Positions 33,981 through 42,409 of a stretch of DNA of 64,000 bases are shown one piece after another. The notes under the pieces were generated by a model. It worked only from the letters and a program-made list of their open reading frames with translations, made no database searches and was not told the DNA's origin. Position 1 is the stretch's first letter. Each line of letters begins with the position of its first letter. A program made the position numbers and the translations under genes. Source of the stretch: Natronolimnobius baerhuensis. GTDB taxonomy: Archaea; Halobacteriota; Halobacteria; Halobacteriales; Natrialbaceae. The DNA lies in the NCBI RefSeq assembly GCF_002177135.1, contig NZ_MWPH01000002.1, positions 930,001 through 994,000 of the forward strand. Direction: 5' to 3'.

Positions 33981-35801
33981 TTACTCGAGCAGTGCCTCGA
34001 GTTCGTCTAACCGATCTCCGTAGGTCGCGAGCGCGCGGTCGATTGGCTCGGACGTGCTCATGTCGACGCCGGCGACCCGCAGGAGTTCGAGGGGATAGTC
34101 CCGCGAGCCCTGCCGGAGGAACTCGAGGTAGTCCTCGGCGGCGTCACGCTCGGGGTCGCTTCCGGGGCCATCGGGGAGGATGCCGTCGACGATGGCGAGT
34201 GCAGCCGAGATGCCGGTCGAGTACTGGTAGACGTAGAACGCCCGGTAGAAGTGCGGGATACGCATCCACTCGCGGGCAATGCGGTCGTCGACGACGGCCG
34301 GTTCGTAGTACTGCTCCTTGAGGTCGCCGTAGAGTTCGTCCAGTCGGTCAGCGGTGAGGGGTTCGCCTTCCTCCTCGAGTTCGTGTGCCTTGTGCTCGAA
34401 CTCCGCAAAGAGGGTCTGGCGGTACAGCGTCGAGCGCACGCGCTCTAAGAACTCGTTGAGCACGTGTTTTTTGAACTCGGGATCTTCCACGGTGTCGAGC
34501 AGGTGATTCGTCAGCAGGGCCTCGTTGACCGTGCTGGCGACTTCGGCCACGAAAATCTCGTACCCCGAGTAGACGTAGGGCTGTTCCTCCTTCGTCAGTT
34601 CGGAGTGCATCGAGTGGCCCAGTTCGTGGGCCAGCGTGTACATCGAGGAGATGTCGTCCTGATAGTTCATCAGGATAAACGGCTGCGTGTCGTAGGTGCC
34701 GCCCGAATAGGCCCCGGACTGCTTACCCTGATTTTCGTAGACGTCGACCCACTGGGACTCGAGGCCCTCCGCAACGCGCGATTGGTACTCCTCGCCGAGT
34801 GGCTCGAGGGCGTCGACGATGTACTCGGTCGCTTGGTCGTACTCCACGTCGGGACCCTCATCGCCCGTCAGTGGCATGTAGAGGTCCCACATCTGAAGGT
34901 CGTCGACCTCGAGCGCCTGGCGTTTGAGGTCGGCGTGGTGGTGGAGTTTGTCGAGGTTGTCGTGGACCGTCTCGACCAGGGTGTCGTAGACGGAGACGGG
35001 GACGTTCGGGCCATCCAGTGCGGCTTCGCGCGCGGTGTCGTAGTTGCGCGCCTGCGCCGTCTTCACGTCGGCTTTGACGCTGTTCTTGTAGGCCGCGGCG
35101 ACGGTGTTTCGCATGTCCGACCACTCGTCGAAGTAGCCCTCGTAGACGCGCTGGCGAAAGTCTCGGTCGGGTCGTTTCAGGAGGTTCGTGAAGTTGCTCT
35201 GGGTAATTTCGATTGCGTCTTCCTCGTCGTCTGCGGGTGCGTCGACCGTCGGAAATTCCATATCCGCGTTCGAGAGCATGGTGTAGACCTCGCCGGTCCC
35301 GCCCATGACCTCGCCCAAATCCGCGAGCAACTCCTCGACTTCGGACGAGCGCGTGTGCGGTTTCATCCGCAACACGTCGTCGACGTAGTGCTCGTAGGTC
35401 TCGAGGGTGGATTCCGATGCGACCATCTCGTCGAACTCCTCGCGCGTTAACTCCTGTAGTTCGGGTTCGATGAACGACGCCGCGGACTGGGCATCGGATC
35501 CGAGCGACTGCGCACGCGCGGTCAGCGCCTGATACTGCTGATTCGTCGTATCCTCGTCGCGGCGCATCCGCGCGTAGGCGGCCACGGTCGAGACTTCGCG
35601 CATGATGTCGTTTCGCAACTCGAGGACCTCGAGGAGCGTTTCGGCGTCGTCGGTGACCTGGCCCTCATAGCCGGCGAGTTCGTCGACGCGCTCCGCGACG
35701 GCGTCGTAGGCGGCTTCCCAGTCCTCATCGCTCGCGTAGATGCTCTCGAGATCCCAGGTATAGTCCTCGTCGATCTCGGAGCGGTCGGGTACGGAACTCA
35801 T
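33981..35801 (-). CDS. pepF: oligoendopeptidase F (M3B)
   Basis: Cytosolic zinc metallopeptidase that cleaves oligopeptides, 606 residues as usual for PepF. The zinc motif HELGH lies in LAHELGHSMHS, with the first His at residue 392, and the downstream Glu ligand is in EVASTVNEALL. The N-terminal segment DYTWDLESIYASDEDWEAAYD (given by its ends) is typical. The ATG at 35801 is correct because longer readings cross the divergent M28 peptidase gene. It is divergent from that peptidase over 96 bp, and both act on peptides. Confidence 0.95.
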   Translation of the reverse strand: MSSVPDRSEIDEDYTWDLESIYASDEDWEAAYDAVAERVDELAGYEGQVTDDAETLLEVLELRNDIMREVSTVAAYARMRRDEDTTNQQYQALTARAQSLGSDAQSAASFIEPELQELTREEFDEMVASESTLETYEHYVDDVLRMKPHTRSSEVEELLADLGEVMGGTGEVYTMLSNADMEFPTVDAPADDEEDAIEITQSNFTNLLKRPDRDFRQRVYEGYFDEWSDMRNTVAAAYKNSVKADVKTAQARNYDTAREAALDGPNVPVSVYDTLVETVHDNLDKLHHHADLKRQALEVDDLQMWDLYMPLTGDEGPDVEYDQATEYIVDALEPLGEEYQSRVAEGLESQWVDVYENQGKQSGAYSGGTYDTQPFILMNYQDDISSMYTLAHELGHSMHSELTKEEQPYVYSGYEIFVAEVASTVNEALLTNHLLDTVEDPEFKKHVLNEFLERVRSTLYRQTLFAEFEHKAHELEEEGEPLTADRLDELYGDLKEQYYEPAVVDDRIAREWMRIPHFYRAFYVYQYSTGISAALAIVDGILPDGPGSDPERDAAEDYLEFLRQGSRDYPLELLRVAGVDMSTSEPIDRALATYGDRLDELEALLE

Positions 35802-35897
35802 ACACACGGTTTCGGAACGTAGGTGGTAAAGCGTGTCGAAGCCCCACACATTGTGGCCGAGCCTGCGATTTTTGCCGGCGGCTGTCGTTGAACGCGT

Positions 35898-37310
35898 ATG
35901 GCAGACCACGGAAACGGCGGGCAGGCGAACGAAGACACACTCGAGCGCGCCCTCGGCCGCGCGTGGACGGACGACCGTGCCTGGAACCTGCTGACGAACC
36001 TGACCGAACTCCCGCATCGAATGGGCGGCTCGGCTGGCGAGCGCCGCGCGGCTGAATCCGTCCGGGCAGCCCTCGAGGACGCCGGACTCGCGGACGTGCA
36101 GGTTGACGAGTTTCCGATGCAGTGCTGGGAGCGCGGGTCGACGACGCTCACTGTTCTGGGCGGCGACGGATCTGACAGCACCACCTCGACAGCGGACGGA
36201 ACGGACACGGCCCGCCTCGAGCGCGAATTCGACGCCCTCGCGCTCCCGTACTCGCCCGCCGCCAGCGTCGAGGGACCGCTCGTCGACGTCGGCTACGGCA
36301 CCCCCAAGGAGATTGCTGCGGCCGATCTGCAGGATGCAATCGCCGTCGCGAGTACGACGACGCCGCCGGAACAGCGCTTCGTCCACCGCATGGAGACGTT
36401 CGGTCACGCCCTCGAGGCCGGTTCCACCGCGTTCATCTTCGCCAACCACGTTCCCGGTCAGTTACCGCCGACGGGCGCGCTGACGTTCAACACCGAAGCC
36501 GCCGCACCCGGTGTCGGCGTCAGCGCGGAAACGCACGACTGGCTCACGGAGTACGCCGAGCGCGGGACGCGCACACGAGTTCGGGTCGACGCCGAGACGA
36601 CCGCAGGCTCGAGTCAGAACGTCCACGGAACTGTCGGCCCGGACACCGACGAGGAAGTCCTCGTCGTCGCCCACTACGACGGCCACGACATCTCCGAAGC
36701 CGCGCTGGACAACGGCTGTGGCATCGCGACCGCCGTCGCCGCGAGCGCGATCCTCGAGTCGATTGCGGACGACCTCGCGTGTCAGGTCCGGATCGCCGGC
36801 GTCGGCTGCGAGGAGATCGGTCTGTTGGGTGCCGAAGCCCTGGCCGAGGGAGCCGACCTCGAGTCGGTTCGAGCCGTGGTCAACGTCGATGGCGCAGGCC
36901 GCTTTCGCAATCTCCGGGCGCTGTCACACGGCTCCGAGTCGCTGGCCGACCTCGCGGCCGACGTGGCGAGCGATGCTGGCCAGCCGCTCGGACACGATCC
37001 GGATCCACATCCGTTCAGCGACCACTGGCCGTTCCTTCGGGCCGGGGTGCCGTCGCTACAACTGCACAGCGAACCACCCGAGGGCCGCGAACGCGGGCGT
37101 GGCTGGGGCCACACTACAGCCGACACGCGTGACAAAGTCGACCCGCGGAACCTGCGCGAGCACGCAATGCTGACGGCGCTGCTAGTGCGGGCACTGACGC
37201 GGGCCGAGATTCCGCGGACCGATGCGGACGAGCTGCGCGACCAGTTGCGAGAACAGGAGTACGAACCCGGCATGCGGGCAGCCGATATCTGGCCGCCAGG
37301 GTGGGACTGA
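35898..37310 (+). CDS. M28-family zinc peptidase with PA-like insert
   Basis: A 470-residue aminopeptidase-type protein. The co-catalytic zinc ligands are visible: AHYDGHD (His and Asp), ALDNGCG (bridging Asp), GCEEIGLLGA (catalytic Glu pair), NVDGAG (Asp) and FSDHWPF (His). A protease-associated domain is inserted between the N-terminal helix and the catalytic core. There is no signal peptide, so it is probably cytosolic. It is divergent from pepF, which suggests a shared role in peptide turnover. Confidence 0.92.
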   Translation: MADHGNGGQANEDTLERALGRAWTDDRAWNLLTNLTELPHRMGGSAGERRAAESVRAALEDAGLADVQVDEFPMQCWERGSTTLTVLGGDGSDSTTSTADGTDTARLEREFDALALPYSPAASVEGPLVDVGYGTPKEIAAADLQDAIAVASTTTPPEQRFVHRMETFGHALEAGSTAFIFANHVPGQLPPTGALTFNTEAAAPGVGVSAETHDWLTEYAERGTRTRVRVDAETTAGSSQNVHGTVGPDTDEEVLVVAHYDGHDISEAALDNGCGIATAVAASAILESIADDLACQVRIAGVGCEEIGLLGAEALAEGADLESVRAVVNVDGAGRFRNLRALSHGSESLADLAADVASDAGQPLGHDPDPHPFSDHWPFLRAGVPSLQLHSEPPEGRERGRGWGHTTADTRDKVDPRNLREHAMLTALLVRALTRAEIPRTDADELRDQLREQEYEPGMRAADIWPPGWD

Positions 37311-37340
37311 GATCGGGTTTCAGTGTGCCTACCGCGGACG

Positions 37341-38123
37341 TTATGCCGGCTCGCTTCCGGCTCCGTCCGCTCCGTCCTGTGCGTCGGCGGTCTCGGTCAC
37401 GCTCGGCAGGTTCGGATCGCGGTACGGGTTCCGACCATAGGCAGGCAGGTCGTCCTCGAGTTGCTCCTTCAGGACCCGCCGAAGCCGGTTGAGACTCGTC
37501 GTATCGAGCCCGTACGTTGCGGCGAGTTGCTTGAACCGTGACTCGTCGGTGATGTCGTGGGCACGGTACTGCGCGAAGAGGTCTTCCATCCGGTCGGCAG
37601 ACAGCGCCTGCGCGTCGATATCGTCCAGCCCGAAATAGGCTCGGCGGTCGACATCGACCACGTGGCGAATCGCGACGAGCGCGACCTTCTCGATGGCGCG
37701 CTGGCTGCCAAACTCCGTCAGATCGATCTCGTCCATGACGCCGAGTGCGAGGTCGCGCTGCCACGGCGTCACCTCGAGTGCGTTACACAGTGCTTGCGTC
37801 GTCCGGAGTCGGTCGAGGTGGTGGGCGCGCTCGCTGTAGCCGGGCGTCGCCGCGTGCTGTTCGTCGTGGAGGCGGCGGACGCTCTCGGAGAGGTCCGCGT
37901 CGGGCGACTCCGCGCGGCCGATGACGGTCGCACTCGGCGTGACGATCCCCCACTGGCGGACCGTCGAGTCGCGCTGGACGTCCGCCCGGGAGAGCGACCC
38001 GGAGCCGGGCCGGGTCTCGAGGCGGCGCTCGCGCCCGTCGTCGTACTCGCCGCGTGGAGGCTGCTCGCGATTGTGCTCGCGGCCCGGACCGCGCGGACCG
38101 GGTTCGGGACCGTCGTCGTGCAT
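37341..38123 (-). CDS. haloarchaeal RNA polymerase subunit epsilon-type protein
   Basis: A 260-residue soluble protein. The N-terminal 50 residues are basic and disordered-looking. The body carries the pattern STVRQWGIVTPSATVIGRAE, ESVRRLHDEQHA, TQALCNALEVTPWQRD and DTTSLNRLRRVLKEQLEDD, which I recognise from haloarchaeal proteins annotated as DNA-directed RNA polymerase subunit epsilon. Biochemical evidence for the subunit role is limited, so the name is by family. It is convergent with the M28 gene. The repeat array begins 140 bp upstream of its start. Confidence 0.78.
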   Translation of the reverse strand: MHDDGPEPGPRGPGREHNREQPPRGEYDDGRERRLETRPGSGSLSRADVQRDSTVRQWGIVTPSATVIGRAESPDADLSESVRRLHDEQHAATPGYSERAHHLDRLRTTQALCNALEVTPWQRDLALGVMDEIDLTEFGSQRAIEKVALVAIRHVVDVDRRAYFGLDDIDAQALSADRMEDLFAQYRAHDITDESRFKQLAATYGLDTTSLNRLRRVLKEQLEDDLPAYGRNPYRDPNLPSVTETADAQDGADGAGSEPA

Positions 38124-38263
38124 CTTGGTACTCGCTCAGACAGGGAGACGGAAAAAGGCTCGCTCGTTTCTGTCGGCATCTGTCAGACGTGTTGCAAATC
38201 GAAGTCGATGAGCGCAGTCGCTCGACGGTAAGGTGACCCGCAAAAAGCCCTTCGTAGCTTCAT

Positions 38264-38286
38264 CTTGTGACCAGAAGCACTTAAAG
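38264..38286 (+). repeat. TTGTGACC repeat, copy 1 (core only)
   Basis: Core CTTGTGACCAGAAG followed by CACTTAAAG. The 5' flank belongs to neither of the two flank types seen in the other copies. First of ten same-strand copies. Confidence 0.85.
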
Positions 38287-38389
38287 AACGTCAGGCAGGA
38301 GTCCGCTGGCGGTCGGCCGTACCTCGAGTCGACACCCTCGAAAACAGCGGGCAGAATCGCGAACGTCGTGACTATCGAACGCGGATTCT

Positions 38390-38438
38390 CGGAGAATTTC
38401 CCGTCATAACTTTATCTTGTGACCAGAGGTACGTAAAG
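38390..38438 (+). repeat. TTGTGACC repeat, copy 2 (flank type II)
   Basis: Flank CGGAGAATTTCCCGTCATA, then core CTTGTGACCAGAGG followed by TACGTAAAG. It lies 63 bp upstream of the small membrane protein gene. Confidence 0.85.
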
Positions 38439-38500
38439 AACTGCGGGATGTAGCCCACACAACCAACACGTGTATCTCATGCGTCACGAATGAGAGGTAC

Positions 38501-38749
38501 ATGACGACCGAGACGGAACGCCAGCGAGATCTGCTGTCGATGCTCGTTGCCATCCAGTTCACCCTGTTCATCATCCTGATCCCGTGGGCGTGGCCGCTGC
38601 TGGCCGTTCCAGTGCTCGTGACGATTCACGTGCTGCGCGCAGAGTACCACCGGCGACTGGCCGAACACGAATCAGGCTCTACAACTGGAGCGCCCTCATC
38701 CGCGACACAGAACCTCGAGTCCGACGACGACTCACTGACAGAGCAGTAA
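38501..38749 (+). CDS. small membrane protein inside the repeat array
   Basis: An 82-residue protein: a basic/acidic N-terminus (TTETERQRD), a long hydrophobic region that can form two helices (about 12-47), then a polar C-terminal tail ending DDDSLTEQ. The start is the ATG at 38501. It lies between repeat copies 2 and 3. No family recognised, and the coding call rests on length, amphipathic design and composition. Confidence 0.6.
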   Translation: MTTETERQRDLLSMLVAIQFTLFIILIPWAWPLLAVPVLVTIHVLRAEYHRRLAEHESGSTTGAPSSATQNLESDDDSLTEQ

Positions 38750-38783
38750 CTCGAGAACGTATCGACTGGTCACGCACACTACC

Positions 38784-38990
38784 CGGAGAATATCCCGTCG
38801 TATCTATAGTAACAACTGCAACTATTTTCACACTGATCGCCGATCCTGCTCGCGGTTCACTGCGTTCGCCGCTCGCTTTTCCGCGGTTCTCGCTCACTTC
38901 GTTCACTCCGAACCGCGCATCCGTCTGGCGATCAGGTGTGCATTGACTTGCAGTGGCTACTATACTCCTTGTGACCAGAGGCACTTAAAG
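38784..38990 (+). repeat. TTGTGACC repeat, copy 3 (flank type II), split by MITE-like element
   Basis: Flank CGGAGAATATCCCGTCGTAT, interrupted at CTA by the 156-bp element 38807-38962, then TACTC and core CTTGTGACCAGAGG followed by CACTTAAAG. Copies 5 and 8 show the same site uninterrupted (CGTATCTACTC). Confidence 0.85.
38807..38962. mobile_element. MITE-like element, copy 2, inserted in a repeat with TA duplication
   Basis: 156 bp with imperfect terminal inverted repeats of about 38 bp (TAGTAACAACTGCAACT at one end; TAGTAGCCACTGCAAGT at the other in complement), both running to GATCGCC. TA flanks each side (38805-38806 and 38963-38964), while the empty site in copies 5 and 8 has a single TA. 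The centre (38870-38917) is shared with the repeat at 15982-16113. No coding capacity. TA duplication is typical of IS630/Tc1-mariner-type transposition. Confidence 0.8.
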
Positions 38991-39047
38991 GAAAACCGCT
39001 TCGAGACCAAAACGAGTGCAGCGTTCCCACTGGGGAACGTGAATCCA

Positions 39048-39100
39048 GTAGAACCCGCCTTCCTGCTATATCTTCACCTTGTGACCAGAGACACTTAAAG
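39048..39100 (+). repeat. TTGTGACC repeat, copy 4 (flank type I)
   Basis: Flank GTAGAACCCGCCTTCCTGC then TATATCTTCAC, core CTTGTGACCAGAGA followed by CACTTAAAG. It ends 18 bp from the 3' end of the nucleotidyltransferase gene. Confidence 0.85.
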
Positions 39101-39118
39101 GAAGATAGCCACCGGCTG

Positions 39119-40054
39119 TCACTGCACAGCAGCGATCAGGTCGTCGACGAACGCGTTCAACCGCTCCGGGTCGGGGCCCTCGAGTGCGTGAACCGCCGGA
39201 TCGATCCGTTTCGGCGGGTGTGCGAACTCGCGGCCGACCTGATCGCCGGCGACTGCGCTCCCCTCACCGCGACGCTTTCGCTCGAGGAGGTCGCGGGCGC
39301 GGTCGATCCGGTCGGCCTCGAAGACCGCCGGGGCCTGTTCGTCCAGAAACATCTCGAAGTCGATCACCGGCAACTCGTGTGCGCCATCGTCGCCCGTTGC
39401 CGTGAGATAGTACGCGGACATCGCCGCGCGGGTGATCGTGAGGTTGCGCTTGACCGTTGGCTTCGTCTGCGTTTCCGAAAACCGCTCGTCGTCAGCGGCG
39501 ATGGTCATGGTCTCCTCGCCGGTTCCGTCGTCATCGCAGGCGACGAGATAGCCGTCTGCCGTGCGCTCGAGGATGGGAAAGATCTCGTCGTCGCTGCGGA
39601 CCAAGTGGTCCGAGAGGTACTTCCGGTAGTTGGTCGATGCGATGGCGCGCCAGTCGTGATACAGGTCGATTGGATTGTACGCGCGCGTCATGTACGCCTC
39701 GAGGTCGGTCGGATCGAACTGCGTTCGATACTGGACGGGGCTGCGAAGGAGATCGAGTGCGCTCTCGTTCGAGTCGGCGAGCAGAGAGGCGAAGGTCCGG
39801 ACGCTCAGCCCCTGTAGTTCGATCTCGCCGCGGCTGTCGTCGATGGTCTCGGTGGTGCCGCCGAGATGGGCGTACTGCCGAAGGTCGTCGGGGACGAAGA
39901 CGAACCCAACGTCGTAGTCGCTGTCAGGACTCGAGCCGTTCCAGGCGCGGCTGCCGCGGGCGACGGCGAGCGGGATTGCGATTTCGTGTGCCGCCTCGAG
40001 ATCCGCGAGTGTGGCGTCGATACGTTCCCGAACGGCAGTCGAAACGGATGGCAT
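39119..40054 (-). CDS. RlaP-like nucleotidyltransferase (DNA polymerase beta superfamily)
   Basis: A 311-residue protein. The nucleotidyltransferase motif is clear near the N-terminus: ARGSRAWNGSSPDSDYDVGFVFV, with GS and the DxD metal pair (described by GSRAW and SDYDVGF). This matches the RNA-ligase-associated (RlaP, PF10127-type) subgroup. The following segments (LDLLRSPVQYR, NYRKYL, KRNLTITRAAMSAYYL) also fit. No RNA ligase is adjacent, so an RNA-repair role is only inferred from the family. It lies between repeat copies 4 and 5 and is transcribed against their direction. Confidence 0.85.
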   Translation of the reverse strand: MPSVSTAVRERIDATLADLEAAHEIAIPLAVARGSRAWNGSSPDSDYDVGFVFVPDDLRQYAHLGGTTETIDDSRGEIELQGLSVRTFASLLADSNESALDLLRSPVQYRTQFDPTDLEAYMTRAYNPIDLYHDWRAIASTNYRKYLSDHLVRSDDEIFPILERTADGYLVACDDDGTGEETMTIAADDERFSETQTKPTVKRNLTITRAAMSAYYLTATGDDGAHELPVIDFEMFLDEQAPAVFEADRIDRARDLLERKRRGEGSAVAGDQVGREFAHPPKRIDPAVHALEGPDPERLNAFVDDLIAAVQ

Positions 40055-40079
40055 GGCGATGGCTCGAAGTGAAACGGTC

Positions 40080-40129
40080 AGCGAGAAAATCCTGTCGTAT
40101 CTACTCCTTGTGACGAGAGTGACTTAAAG
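40080..40129 (+). repeat. TTGTGACC repeat, copy 5 (flank type II, intact)
   Basis: Flank AGCGAGAAAATCCTGTCGT then ATCTACTC, core CTTGTGACGAGAGT followed by GACTTAAAG. It gives the empty site for the element in copy 3. It lies upstream of the nucleotidyltransferase start, in antisense orientation. Confidence 0.85.
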
Positions 40130-40199
40130 AACGGCGGGCCTCGAGTCGACTCACGCGAACAGTTTGGAGACAGCGGCCGCTGTCACGAATGCGATATCG

Positions 40200-40252
40200 G
40201 TAGAACCCGTCTTCCTGCTATATCTTCACCTTGTGACCAGAAGCACTTAAAC
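40200..40252 (+). repeat. TTGTGACC repeat, copy 6 (flank type I)
   Basis: Flank GTAGAACCCGTCTTCCTGC then TATATCTTCAC, core CTTGTGACCAGAAG followed by CACTTAAAC. Last copy before the ABC exporter operon. Confidence 0.85.
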
Positions 40253-40299
40253 GAACGCCGATCTCGGCTGGCCTGTGGGACAGCGAACCACACGACCGG

Positions 40300-40307
40300 T
40301 ATATTAA
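40300..40307 (+). promoter_or_regulatory. TATA box of the ABC exporter operon
   Basis: TATATTAA about 148 bp upstream of the GTG start, predicting a leader of over 100 bases, unlike the leaderless genes elsewhere. The start is backed by a Shine-Dalgarno-like GGAG (40434-40437) and GGTGA (40440-40444). Confidence 0.5.
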
Positions 40308-40447
40308 TTGATGACTCGAGACCACACAATCGTATGTTCTCTTCGGTGGGTCGATTCACGGCGCGGTCGTCTCGATGGCAGCGACACAGGGGTTCCACCC
40401 TCCGGGTCGCTCGCAGCATTTCGCACACCGTTTGGAGTGGGTGAGAC

Positions 40448-42409
40448 GTGACGGAGAGCCAGTTCGAGCCACCCGACCACGTCGACAACTCGCTGTGGCT
40501 GCTGGTCCGCCGGTACGCCCGGCCCCACGCGCTCCGGTACGTCCTCGCGGCAATCGGAACGCTGATCGCCCAGATCCCCCAGCGGCTGCCGGCGCTCGTC
40601 ATCGGCGTCGCGCTGGATGCGATCCTCCTGCAGGACACGCCGTACGCGCTCCCGTTGCTTCCCGACGGCTGGATTCCCGAGACAACGACCGGTCAGGTCC
40701 AGTTCACTATCGGGTTGCTCGTCGCGGCCTACGTCCTCGACGGGACGATGACCTGGCTCGCCGGCCGACTCGAGGGGACGGCGCGGCTGCAGACGCTCCA
40801 CGAGATTCGAGTCGACGCCTTCGATGCGGTCGTGGGCCACGAACGGTCGTTCTTCGACCGCCACCAGACTGGCGACGTCATGAGCGTCCTGAACAACGAC
40901 GTCTCGAACATGAACCGCTTCGGGAGCAACGCCTACGAGGGAATCAGGCTCTCGGCGCAGATCCTCGTCGCCTTCGCGTTCATGCTCACGATCCACGTCC
41001 CGCTGGCCGCGCTACTGGCGCTCATGCCGCTGCTGCTGATCGGGCTCTGTCAGTGGTACACGACCCGCGTCGGGCCCCGCTACGAGCGAGTCCGCGAGAG
41101 CGTCGGCCGGGTGAACTCGCGACTCGAGGACAGTATCGAGGGCATCGCGACGGTCAAAGCCTTCGCGCGCGAGGACGCGGAACGGGATCGGCTCGAATCC
41201 GCCTCGCGGTCGTACCTCGATCGCAACTGGTCGGTGATCCGGCTGCGGCTTGTCTTCAGTCTCGCGAGCTGGGTGATCGTCTCGGGCGCGTTCATCGGCC
41301 TGTTCTCCCTCGGCGCGTATCTCGTCCTCGAGGGGACGCCAGCGTGGTTCGGCGGCTCGCTGACCGCCGGCGCGCTGTTGACGTTCCTGATGTACAGCCA
41401 GTCGTTCTACGCGCCGATCCGCCAGCTGATGCTCGACGTGCTGGACAGCTACGAGGATGCGCTGGCCTCGAGCAAGCGAATCACCTCGGTACTGGAAGGC
41501 GACCACCCCGACCGGAACGAGGGCCGGGAACTGACGGTCCTCGAGGGTCGCCTCGAGTACGAGGACGTCTCTTTCACCTACGAGGGGGCCGACGAGGAGA
41601 CGCTAACCGACGTGAGTTTCGCGGCCGAGCCGGGATCGCTCGTCGGCGTCGTCGGTCCGACGGGTGCGGGAAAGTCGACGCTGACGAAGCTGCTCTTCCG
41701 GTTCTACGAGCCGGACCGTGGCGCGATCCGAATCGACGGCACCGACATCAGCGATGTCTCCCGCCGGAGCTTGCGCGAGCACCTCGGCTACGTCTCGCAG
41801 GACCCGTTCCTCTTCTACGGGACGGTGCGGGAGAACATCGTTTACGGAGTCCGTGAGTTCGACACTCGGGCTGACGCACCAGAGATCGACCACGCAGACG
41901 TCGTCGCCGCCGCGAAACTCGCGGGTGCCCACGAGTTCATCACCGACCTCGAGGATGGGTACGACACCCAGGTCGGCGAGCGCGGTGCAAGCCTCTCGGG
42001 CGGCCAGCGCCAGCGAATCGCCATCGCGCGGGCGCTGCTGAAAGACCCCGACGTCCTCGTGCTGGACGAGGCGACGAGTCACGTCGACAACGAGACCGAA
42101 CGCCAGATCCAGCGAAGTATCGACGCGACGGCGGGCGAACAGACGACAATCGCGATTGCCCATCGACTGTCGACGGTTCGCAACGCCGACCAGATCCTCG
42201 TCGTCGACGACGGCGAGATCGTCGAGCGCGGCACCCACGACGAACTCGTCGAACAGGACGGCCTCTACGCCGATCTCTGGCGGGTACAGGTTGGCGACCT
42301 CGAGGCCGTCTCAGAGGCGTTCCTCGAGCGTGCCCGTGCCCGCTTTGGTGAGTCTGCGCAGCGGCGTGTCACAGAGGAAATCGAGACGACTGAGGAGGTG
42401 TCGCGATGA
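40448..42409 (+). CDS. ABC exporter half-transporter, subunit 1
   Basis: A 653-residue fused membrane/ATPase protein of the MsbA/MdlB type. Six transmembrane helices are followed by an ATPase domain with Walker A GPTGAGKST (near residue 402), signature LSGGQRQR, Walker B VLVLDEATSHVD (catalytic Glu present) and the switch His in AHRLST. It starts with GTG at 40448, supported by the GGTGA site just upstream. Its end overlaps the next gene by ATGA. The substrate (lipid, peptide or drug) cannot be deduced. Confidence 0.93.
   Translation: MTESQFEPPDHVDNSLWLLVRRYARPHALRYVLAAIGTLIAQIPQRLPALVIGVALDAILLQDTPYALPLLPDGWIPETTTGQVQFTIGLLVAAYVLDGTMTWLAGRLEGTARLQTLHEIRVDAFDAVVGHERSFFDRHQTGDVMSVLNNDVSNMNRFGSNAYEGIRLSAQILVAFAFMLTIHVPLAALLALMPLLLIGLCQWYTTRVGPRYERVRESVGRVNSRLEDSIEGIATVKAFAREDAERDRLESASRSYLDRNWSVIRLRLVFSLASWVIVSGAFIGLFSLGAYLVLEGTPAWFGGSLTAGALLTFLMYSQSFYAPIRQLMLDVLDSYEDALASSKRITSVLEGDHPDRNEGRELTVLEGRLEYEDVSFTYEGADEETLTDVSFAAEPGSLVGVVGPTGAGKSTLTKLLFRFYEPDRGAIRIDGTDISDVSRRSLREHLGYVSQDPFLFYGTVRENIVYGVREFDTRADAPEIDHADVVAAAKLAGAHEFITDLEDGYDTQVGERGASLSGGQRQRIAIARALLKDPDVLVLDEATSHVDNETERQIQRSIDATAGEQTTIAIAHRLSTVRNADQILVVDDGEIVERGTHDELVEQDGLYADLWRVQVGDLEAVSEAFLERARARFGESAQRRVTEEIETTEEVSR

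Noticed and set aside
35802-36449. N-terminal extension of oligoendopeptidase F
   Set aside because: It runs antisense through the M28 peptidase gene and has no PepF similarity; the ATG at 35801 gives the normal length.
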